Source: Promethearchaeota archaeon | GTDB taxonomy: Archaea; Asgardarchaeota; Lokiarchaeia; Sigynarchaeales; SOKP01 | NCBI GenBank assembly: GCA_019894735.1 | Contig: JAGXOB010000062.1 | Location: forward strand, 1-13,033 | Direction of reading: 5' to 3' | DNA length: 13,033 nt | Part shown: positions 6,163-12,108 of the stretch, piece after piece | Position numbering within the stretch: the stretch's first letter is position 1 | Layout of the letters: each line of letters begins with the position of its first letter | The notes under the pieces: generated by a model | Database searches by the model: none | Told to the model about the DNA's origin: nothing | The model's input: only the letters and a program-made list of their open reading frames with translations | Program-made: the position numbers and the translations under genes

Positions 6163-8106
6163 ATGGAGAATGTCAAACTCTTAACGGGTCAACCTGGTGA
6201 ACAATTTTTTCTACTAGGGAACGAAGCAATTGTTCGAGGTGCCTTGGAAAGTGGTATAAATGTCTATACTTATTATCCAGGTACACCCAGTTCTGAAGTA
6301 GGAGAGATATTTACTACTATTTTTAAGACTTTAAGAATGAATTGGGTAGAAAGTAGCATTAACGAAAAAGTCGCAATTGAAATTGCAGGAGCTGCTTACG
6401 CTCGAGGTGCAAAAGCTATGGTCGGGATGAAAAATGTTGGGTTGAACGTTGCTTCAGATGCCTTCTTCGCTCTTGCTACTACTCGGCCTAAAAATATAAA
6501 TTCCGCAATGGTTGTTTTAGTTGCTGACGATCCACAACAATACTCAAGTGCTGTTGAAATGGACTCTAGATACTACTTAAAGCTATTAAAAATACCCTCT
6601 TTAGAACCTAGTAATCCTCAAGAATGTTTGGAGTATACGAAATATGCGTTCGAAATTTCAAGGGAATTAAAGATACCTGTCATTCTAAGGTTGGTAACTA
6701 TGGTAGCTCACGCAAGGAGCAATGTTAAAATAGGAGAAATTATTCAATCTGAAATTGACGATAGGTTTGATTTATCGCCGGAGGTAAATGTAGCTTCAAG
6801 ACTCTATTTCTTAGATTTGAAACAAGATCAGATCTATAATAGGATGAATCAAGCTTTATTGATGTCAGAAAATAGTTCTTTAAATAGAGTCGAATATAAG
6901 GATAGTTCAAATGATTTCAATTTAGGAATTATTACAAGTGGGGTATCTTATTCTTATATACTTGAAGCTTTAGAATTTCTTAACATAAAAGCACCTGTTC
7001 TTAAGCTCGGTTTCATAAACCCTCTTCCTGAAAGAAAAATCGTTGCGTTCCTTAAACAGTTTAGACAAGTATTTATTGTAGAAGAAAATGACGCGTACAT
7101 CGAAACAGAAGTTTTAGCGATCGCTCAAAAGAATGGCATTCAAACAAAAATACATGGAAAAGATCCATTTTCTTATTCGAAAGAAAGTTCAATATTAAGT
7201 TTTGTTGGGGAATTAACCCCGACTGAAGTAGCTCTTGCCTTAACAAAAATAACGAATGTAAAACCTAAAATTAATCTAGATCAAATCAAGAATAAAAAAT
7301 ACGAAACAGTTAGAAGGAAGCCTATGTTATGTCCTGGCTGTCCTTACGGTACAGTTGGATACGCTTTAAAAAAAGCGGTTACGAAATTAAAATCGGACTT
7401 AGGTAAAAATATTTACTTTTATCAAGATATTGGGTGTTATACACTTCTATCTTTCCCACCGTACTCTTTTGCTAATGTGAAGTACTGTATGGGATCGAGT
7501 ATCGCTCTAGCTCAAGGAGTTGCTCATACTGACGACAGTTTGAATATTGCAATTATTGGGGATGGCACTTTTTTTCATTCTGGAATACCAGCACTATTAA
7601 ACGGGATTCACAATAAAGCCCCAATTTTAGTATTAATATTAGATAATGGTTGGATCGGAATGACCGGGCAACAACCTCATCCAGGAAGTGATACTCGCTA
7701 CTATCAAGAGGGGAACTCTAAGAAAAAAATAAATTTAGAAAAGTTTTTACTCGGAACTGGAGCTAATATTAGTGTAATAAAGCGTCGAGAAGGCAATAAT
7801 GAAAAATATCATGATAGATTGAAGGATTTAATTTATGAAAAAAGTAGGGATATCTTAGAAAATCGAGACATACACGTTATTGTAATTGAAGACGAATGTA
7901 TCCAAAAATTTAACCAAAGAAACACACTAGAAATATGGCAAGTAGATGAGGGATTATGTACCAATTGTGGTGAGTGTTATAATCAATTTAACTGTTCCGC
8001 GTTAATCAAAAGAGACGATAAAGCCCATATTAATTCGAGCGAGTGCTTAGGGTGTGGTATTTGCGAAATCCTATGTCCTAACAACGCAATATCAGGAGGA
8101 GATTAA
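6163..8106 (+). CDS. iorA: Indolepyruvate:ferredoxin oxidoreductase alpha subunit
   Basis: A 647-residue thiamine-diphosphate and Fe-S subunit that, with IorB, decarboxylates aryl-pyruvates (from Trp, Phe, Tyr) to aryl-acetyl-CoA and reduces ferredoxin. The N-terminal pyrimidine-binding domain carries YYPGTPSSEV (37-46) and NEKVAIEIAGAAYARG. A transketolase-C-like middle domain covers roughly 245-360. CPGCPYG (390-396) and the ThDP/Mg motif GDG...DN (466-495) mark the pyrophosphate domain. Two 4Fe-4S clusters are bound at the C-terminus: C599-x2-C602-x2-C605-x5-C611, then C628-x2-C631-x2-C634-x3-C638-P. Length and domain order match archaeal IorA. ATG 6163 has no strong Shine-Dalgarno, as expected for the first gene of a transcript. 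It is followed immediately by iorB; a strong Shine-Dalgarno for that gene lies inside the last codons of iorA. Confidence 0.95.
   Translation: MENVKLLTGQPGEQFFLLGNEAIVRGALESGINVYTYYPGTPSSEVGEIFTTIFKTLRMNWVESSINEKVAIEIAGAAYARGAKAMVGMKNVGLNVASDAFFALATTRPKNINSAMVVLVADDPQQYSSAVEMDSRYYLKLLKIPSLEPSNPQECLEYTKYAFEISRELKIPVILRLVTMVAHARSNVKIGEIIQSEIDDRFDLSPEVNVASRLYFLDLKQDQIYNRMNQALLMSENSSLNRVEYKDSSNDFNLGIITSGVSYSYILEALEFLNIKAPVLKLGFINPLPERKIVAFLKQFRQVFIVEENDAYIETEVLAIAQKNGIQTKIHGKDPFSYSKESSILSFVGELTPTEVALALTKITNVKPKINLDQIKNKKYETVRRKPMLCPGCPYGTVGYALKKAVTKLKSDLGKNIYFYQDIGCYTLLSFPPYSFANVKYCMGSSIALAQGVAHTDDSLNIAIIGDGTFFHSGIPALLNGIHNKAPILVLILDNGWIGMTGQQPHPGSDTRYYQEGNSKKKINLEKFLLGTGANISVIKRREGNNEKYHDRLKDLIYEKSRDILENRDIHVIVIEDECIQKFNQRNTLEIWQVDEGLCTNCGECYNQFNCSALIKRDDKAHINSSECLGCGICEILCPNNAISGGD
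8094..8101 (+). promoter_or_regulatory. Shine-Dalgarno inside the iorA 3' end, for iorB
   Basis: AGGAGGAG overlaps the codons for the last residues of iorA (ending SGGD). Six bases after it is ACG at 8108, in the iorB frame; no ATG, GTG or TTG follows at a suitable distance. It sits about 40 bases downstream of the only ordinary start codon, the GTG at 8054, so it cannot serve that start. Confidence 0.7.
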
Positions 8107-8107
8107 G

Positions 8108-8686
8108 ACGAAAACTAATAACTATACAATTGTAATTACTGGTTTAGGGGGACAAGGTTTAATTAGGTTTTTACAAATTTTAGGAGATGTATTGATGCGA
8201 AAAGGATACAAGGTAATAACTTCCGAAAAACATGGTCTAAGTCAGAGAGGAGGAAAGGTAACATGTTTCCTCCGTTTTGGAGAAAATTACGTATCCCCTA
8301 TACCTATTATTGGATCAGCAGATATGATAATTGCAACCGAAAAAGCCTGTATTTTAGATGTATTAAAATTTGCAAAACCTGATCGAAGTTCTAAGTTAAT
8401 CATAGCAACTTATGAGAAAGAACCTCAAAGTGGTGCTTATGCTTTAGAAGAATATTTAGTAAAAGTTCTTAATGAGAATTCGAACCATATTTACTTTGTT
8501 TCTGTAACGGAAATCGTTGCAAAATTTACGAATCTAAAAATTATTAATACGATTATTGCAGGATACATTTTAAGATTTTTACCTATTACCGAAGAAAATA
8601 TTAAAGAATCAATAGGTCACCATTTTAAAAAAGATCTATCGGTCCTAAATCAGAAAGCACTCGAAGAAGGAATCAAATTAAAATAA
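8108..8686 (+). CDS. iorB: Indolepyruvate:ferredoxin oxidoreductase beta subunit
   Basis: Gamma-type domain subunit of 2-oxoacid:ferredoxin oxidoreductases, partner of IorA. It shows the N-terminal TIVITGLGGQG glycine motif and EKHGLSQRGGKV, both hallmarks of IorB. From 8108 it would be 192 residues, the usual size. The start is odd. The first ordinary in-frame start is GTG 8054, which would add 18 residues and overlap iorA by 53 bases with no Shine-Dalgarno in place. A perfect AGGAGGAG (8094-8101) instead points to codon ACG at 8108, which puts the glycine motif at residues 7-17 as in other IorB proteins. I chose 8108 on ribosome-site and family grounds; an ATG-to-ACG sequence error, or GTG 8054, remain possible. 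Translationally coupled to iorA. The gene identity is sure, the start is not. Confidence 0.9.
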   Translation, partial: TKTNNYTIVITGLGGQGLIRFLQILGDVLMRKGYKVITSEKHGLSQRGGKVTCFLRFGENYVSPIPIIGSADMIIATEKACILDVLKFAKPDRSSKLIIATYEKEPQSGAYALEEYLVKVLNENSNHIYFVSVTEIVAKFTNLKIINTIIAGYILRFLPITEENIKESIGHHFKKDLSVLNQKALEEGIKLK

Positions 8687-8698
8687 AAGATTTTCAGA

Positions 8699-8854
8699 TT
8701 AAACCTCACAAGCACTACAAATGTGGAGATTTCCGTTATTCTCTTTAATTTCTTCTACGATTTCTTTAAAAACGCCTTTATAATATTCTTTTGGACTCTT
8801 TTTTAGCATCCCTATATTTTCTTTCAGCCAAATCCTTTCTTTTAACGATTTAAT
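8699..8854 (-). CDS. Mini-gene of about 51 codons with C-terminal CxxC, apparent ATT start
   Basis: A perfect AGGAGGT (8862-8868, minus strand) is followed after seven bases by ATT at 8854, opening a frame of 51 codons to TAA at 8699-8701. The predicted product is charged and probably helical (KSLKERIWLKENIGMLKK, then KEIVEEIKEN) and ends HICSACEV, a CxxC that could bind metal as a dimer or be redox-active. There is no ATG, GTG or TTG between the in-frame TAG upstream and codon 16, where an ATG at 8809 would give a 36-residue product lacking its own Shine-Dalgarno. It converges on iorB with 12 bases between stops. I do not recognise the family. The ribosome site and protein-like composition support a gene; the start codon is unusual. 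Confidence 0.5.
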   Translation of the reverse strand: MKSLKERIWLKENIGMLKKSPKEYYKGVFKEIVEEIKENNGNLHICSACEV

Positions 8855-8861
8855 TTTTATT

Positions 8862-8868
8862 ACCTCCT
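8862..8868 (-). promoter_or_regulatory. Shine-Dalgarno of the mini-gene
   Basis: Minus-strand AGGAGGT, seven bases before ATT 8854. It is the main evidence that the downstream small frame is translated. Confidence 0.55.
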
Positions 8869-9116
8869 AAAAGTATTGATAATCGAATTTTCCATATGAA
8901 CCTAATTAAACTATCACGAGGTATTAAATAAAGGAAAATGGTAAAAATATGAACTATGAGCTTGAAGAAAAAGGATTTTACATCAAAATTGGTTCGATCT
9001 TTATTAATTGGAATTGAAACTTTGCTATTTTTAGATTTGCAGAATAAATTTTTGTGAATATGGGTTTAGAGCTTTTTTAAATGTCGTCTAAATTAATATC
9101 GTCATAAGTTTAATAA

Positions 9117-9140
9117 TTATAAAACTCTTGGAACATGTTC
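9117..9140 (+). promoter_or_regulatory. Hemerythrin promoter: TATA element and adjacent palindrome
   Basis: TTATAAAAC (9117-9125) is followed by the perfect 10-base palindrome GAACATGTTC (9131-9140), which would lie between TATA and the predicted transcription start near 9146. In archaea this is a typical place for a repressor to act. The function is inferred from position alone. Confidence 0.4.
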
Positions 9141-9166
9141 ACAACTAAAAATATATGGTCTTCTAT

Positions 9167-9183
9167 TTTTAATTGAATTAAAA
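9167..9183 (+). promoter_or_regulatory. 17-base palindrome upstream of the hemerythrin gene
   Basis: TTTTAATT-G-AATTAAAA, 8-base arms around a single G, ending 28 bases before the GTG start. It could be an operator, or could arise by chance in A/T-rich sequence. Confidence 0.3.
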
Positions 9184-9211
9184 GCTAAACCTAAAATTAA
9201 AGTGAAGAAAT

Positions 9212-9994
9212 GTGAGTGTGGAAGCGTATCTTAACAAAGGGATTAAAGAAATTATAACGGAATTTCCTGAAGTGGAGGAGATTTTAGAAGAATTTGAAAT
9301 TGGTTGTGGTACATGTGGGGAAGGTTTGTGTCTATTGAAAGATATTGTAGAGATTCATTATATGGAAGAAAATACAGAAGCAGAATTGATGACGAGAATA
9401 TTAAATGCTATTTTTCCTGATAAGAATGTAGAGTTTCCTAAGAGAAAAAGAAAAACGACAGGTCTGAGAGAATTTAACTATTCACCTCCTATGAAAAAGA
9501 TGGTAGACGAGCATGTTCTTATAAAAAGATGGTTGGCATTACTGCCTAAAGTAATTGAAAACTTAGATCTAGAGACAGAAGAAGGTTTGCAACTTATTAA
9601 TAGAGGGATTGATTTTATTCGAAACTTCGCAGATAAATATCATCACGCGAAAGAAGAAGATGAAACATTTAAGTATTTTGACGAAAATTTTGAAATGATC
9701 AAAGTTATACGTAGAGATCACGTAAAAGTTCGTGAACATGTGAAAGCAATGCTCCTAGCGATCGAAAGAAAAGATAAAAAAACTTTAACTGAACACATCG
9801 TTTCTTACAGTCAAATTTTACCTGAGCATATAAAAAAGGAAGACGAAATTCTATTCCCTTGGATGGATAGAAAACTTACTACAAATCAAATTGGTCAGCT
9901 ATATTCGAGGTTTAGCGAAATTGACACGGAATACGGAGATGCTCCAATGAGACATAGAACCTTTATCGAGGAATTAGAAAAAAAAATTTGTTGA
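9212..9994 (+). CDS. Hemerythrin-domain protein with N-terminal Cys-containing (DUF1858/ScdA-like) domain
   Basis: A 260-residue, soluble, two-domain protein. Residues 1-72 form a small helical domain with a Cys triad (C32, C35, C40) in EIGCGTCGEGLCLLKDIVEI, the arrangement seen before hemerythrin domains in anaerobic bacteria. Residues about 90-225 form a four-helix hemerythrin with candidate diiron ligands H101 (DEHVLIK), H144/H145 with E148/E149 (HHAKEE), H170 (RDH), H176 and H206-x3-E210 (PEHIKKEDE). Such proteins bind O2 or NO at a diiron site, or take part in Fe-S cluster protection or repair; the Cys triad suggests a redox or metal role. The start is GTG 9212, with a second GTG two codons later and no strong Shine-Dalgarno. 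Monocistronic, converging on the GNAT gene. Confidence 0.88.
   Translation: MSVEAYLNKGIKEIITEFPEVEEILEEFEIGCGTCGEGLCLLKDIVEIHYMEENTEAELMTRILNAIFPDKNVEFPKRKRKTTGLREFNYSPPMKKMVDEHVLIKRWLALLPKVIENLDLETEEGLQLINRGIDFIRNFADKYHHAKEEDETFKYFDENFEMIKVIRRDHVKVREHVKAMLLAIERKDKKTLTEHIVSYSQILPEHIKKEDEILFPWMDRKLTTNQIGQLYSRFSEIDTEYGDAPMRHRTFIEELEKKIC
9978..9988 (-). terminator. Oligo-T terminator for the MFS-GNAT unit
   Basis: A minus-strand T-rich run created by the Lys/Ile codons at the 3' end of the hemerythrin gene, about 40 bases past the GNAT stop. It is the best termination candidate for the leftward transcript. Confidence 0.3.
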
Positions 9995-9999
9995 AATAT

Positions 10000-10022
10000 T
10001 ACTCTTCTCTCTTTGGTTTTTA
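10000..10022 (+). terminator. Pyrimidine/T-rich terminator of the hemerythrin gene
   Basis: A C/T-rich stretch ending in T5 starts within about 10 bases of the hemerythrin stop, without a hairpin. It lies just before the end of the convergent GNAT gene. Confidence 0.35.
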
Positions 10023-10028
10023 AATATC

Positions 10029-10646
10029 TTACTTACTATATCTCATCATTAACCAGATATCGTTGTCAGAATCAGGTGAAGATATGTGTTCGAGAACTTC
10101 AAATCCAAAATGTTCGTACAATGAAACATTTCTTTCGGGACTTTCTAGATAACAGGGTAATCGCTGATTATCGGCTTTAGCAAGCATTGGTTTCAATAGA
10201 ACACCTGCCCAACCCTTTCCTTGATGATCTGGGTCAACAGCAATATTATAGAGGTAGAGATGGGGAAAGTTCGCATATTCTTTGTGTTTGTTTTTTGCTA
10301 ACTTATCGTAGCGCAAAAGTTCATTTCGTACGTCTTTCCCGGCTCTAATTATGACGGGGAGCATCCCCAATCGTACGTATTTCCAAATCGGAATTTTAAC
10401 TTTGTTATGTGGGAGCCAAGCTGCAACACCTTCTAAATTTTGAGATGTAGCATATACCGCACCAAATTTTAGAGAATATCTTAAAGTCATACCCATTGTT
10501 ACTATCAGATTTTTCATTCTTTTAGAGGGATCTATAGAGAGCGAAGAAAAGTCGTCTGCTGCAAAATATGCTTTAGCGGCAATCCTACTTGCTAATTTTA
10601 TATTTGTTTTTGTCAACCGATACAAAGAATTCAAATCGTTAAACAC
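10029..10646 (-). CDS. GNAT-family N-acetyltransferase
   Basis: A 205-residue acetyl-CoA-dependent transferase. The acetyl-CoA-binding motif A is clear at 133-152: LYNIAVDPDHQGKGWAGVLL, with Q142-G-K-G145 holding the pyrophosphate (the usual Q/R-x-x-G-x-G/A). Motif B follows at about 165-184 (CYLESPERNVSLYEHFGF). The N-terminal half has a basic, helical region seen in GNATs that acylate small molecules or toxins; the substrate is unknown. Start is GTG 10646, 37 bases after the stop of the MFS gene on the same strand. The A/T block between them could be a promoter, but an operon is more economical. Pairing with an efflux-type MFS protein would fit detoxification of an amine compound, which is inference from context. 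Confidence 0.85.
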   Translation of the reverse strand: MFNDLNSLYRLTKTNIKLASRIAAKAYFAADDFSSLSIDPSKRMKNLIVTMGMTLRYSLKFGAVYATSQNLEGVAAWLPHNKVKIPIWKYVRLGMLPVIIRAGKDVRNELLRYDKLAKNKHKEYANFPHLYLYNIAVDPDHQGKGWAGVLLKPMLAKADNQRLPCYLESPERNVSLYEHFGFEVLEHISSPDSDNDIWLMMRYSK

Positions 10647-10683
10647 GATTAGTCTAATTGTTGCTTGCTATTTATTTTTATGA

Positions 10684-11976
10684 TTAAAGAGTTCTAATCT
10701 CTAAATGAACTTTCATTTTTTTTCTGCGAGAGAGATAAGCTAATATTAATAAGGCAGTGGATCCTAAAACTATGAGGAATATAAAGACTCCATATATGTT
10801 AATTTCTGCTATAAAACCCGCAGCAATGGGCGTTAATCCGAAGCCAATCCCTTTGAGTATTTCATTGAATGTAGAATATTTTTTAGTGTTTTCAGCAGCA
10901 CCATAATCAATCATAATTTTTAAAGAAGTACCTTGAATTAATCCAACGAAAAGTCCTATAGTCGCGCTTATTATAGAGATATAAATTAAATCTTGAACAA
11001 TAATGATTACTATGGAGCTAAGAAGTAACATTATAATGCTACCAAATACGGATTTTTTTTTATTGGAGAATTTCATCGAATTACTCCAAGTTAATCCGAT
11101 TAATTGGCCAACCTGCATTGAAAGCTGGATGAGATAAGTAAAATATGAAGGACTACCAGATGATTTGAGAAATACGGGATAACTAAACCGAAATACAGAT
11201 TTTGAGGCGGCATAAATTAATAAAGCTACCCATGAGAATAAAATTGGATAAGCGATCATCTTATTGTTTGAATTTTGTTGGTTTTGAGGTTTTGTACTAC
11301 TCTTCAGCTTTAATTCATTATTTTTATTAATAAAATTCTTATTTATATGGTTTAATTCTGATTCTTTTTTAAGAAATAGACTAAAAAGTGGCAAAGAAAA
11401 TGCAGTTACAAACGCAAAAGTCATAGCGACATACTCGTCTAAAGAAAAAGCCCAGATATAACCAACTAAAAGCCCTGAAATAAAACCAAGATTCCAGGAG
11501 AAATTAAAATGTCTGAAATTTTTATTGGATTTATCGTCACTACTAACACTCTGCCATCTACTTAGTAGATTATAGCAATTAGGCCAGAATACTCCTAACA
11601 ATAATCCACTTAGAACACGAATAGAGATAAGATAAAAAGGATCAAAATATAACATCTGAGCGCCTACTAGGAGAGGAGTGCAAATTGCAGATAATATAAT
11701 CGAATTTCGAATTCCTATTTTTTTTGTAATAAGGTGACCAAGAATAGGACCAAAGATATAAGCAATTAGAGGGGCAGAACTTATTATTCCTAACATACTC
11801 TCGCTCACACCTTGGTCAAAATAGATGTAATTTTGAAATGCTCTTTCAAAAATGGATATAAAAAATAACCGACAAAACGAAATCATAAAAATTGGCCAAG
11901 CACGATAAGAAAATAGATTTTCACATTTATCCGCGTCTCCAACTTGAATGGAGGGTATATCTTCAGTAATCCCCAA
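10684..11976 (-). CDS. Major facilitator superfamily transporter
   Basis: A 430-residue integral membrane protein with about 12 hydrophobic helices in two halves, separated by a polar Asn/Lys-rich central loop (about 205-238). The helix 2-3 region GPILGHLITKKIGIRN matches the conserved G-x-L-x-D/H-R/K-x-G-R/K-R MFS signature, and a Gly-rich helix (RVLSGLLLGVFWPNCY) follows. Substrate cannot be read from sequence; drug or sugar efflux-type MFS are both possible. The start is TTG 11976, seven bases after AGGT; a stem-loop covers that AGGT. The short N-terminal extension is acidic and cytoplasmic. Likely the first gene of a unit with the GNAT gene. Diverges from the Pro/Glu repeat gene. Confidence 0.85.
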   Translation of the reverse strand: MGITEDIPSIQVGDADKCENLFSYRAWPIFMISFCRLFFISIFERAFQNYIYFDQGVSESMLGIISSAPLIAYIFGPILGHLITKKIGIRNSIILSAICTPLLVGAQMLYFDPFYLISIRVLSGLLLGVFWPNCYNLLSRWQSVSSDDKSNKNFRHFNFSWNLGFISGLLVGYIWAFSLDEYVAMTFAFVTAFSLPLFSLFLKKESELNHINKNFINKNNELKLKSSTKPQNQQNSNNKMIAYPILFSWVALLIYAASKSVFRFSYPVFLKSSGSPSYFTYLIQLSMQVGQLIGLTWSNSMKFSNKKKSVFGSIIMLLLSSIVIIIVQDLIYISIISATIGLFVGLIQGTSLKIMIDYGAAENTKKYSTFNEILKGIGFGLTPIAAGFIAEINIYGVFIFLIVLGSTALLILAYLSRRKKMKVHLEIRTL

Positions 11977-11984
11977 ATTTGTTA

Positions 11985-12002
11985 CCTAATCCACTTATTA
12001 GG
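11985..12002 (-). promoter_or_regulatory. Stem-loop over the ribosome binding site of the MFS gene
   Basis: CCTAAT and ATTAGG form a perfect 6-bp stem with a 6-base loop. In the minus-strand mRNA the 3' arm contains the AGG of the Shine-Dalgarno before TTG 11976, so folding would mask the ribosome site. At DNA level it could instead be a dyad operator. Confidence 0.35.
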
Positions 12003-12108
12003 AAATAGAGCAGTGAATATCTCAAATACTTTTTCGATTAGTATAAATTTATTAACAAAATGTTACATAATTTATCTGAAATTAATTCACAATTTTATAT
12101 GATTAAAA

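Larger units (their letters stand above)
8869..9211. other. Intergenic region of about 340 bases between mini-gene and hemerythrin
   Basis: No convincing gene is seen. Very short plus-strand frames exist (ATG 8949, 22 codons; ATG 8956, 33 codons) without Shine-Dalgarno or family signal. The right half holds likely hemerythrin control signals: a TATA-like TTATAAAAC at 9117-9125, a second A/T candidate at 9148-9156, and two palindromes described separately. Confidence 0.5.

Noticed and set aside
8949..9057. Two overlapping tiny plus-strand frames (22 and 33 codons) before the hemerythrin gene
   Set aside because: No ribosome site and no coding signal beyond an open frame; could be decayed sequence but nothing supports it.
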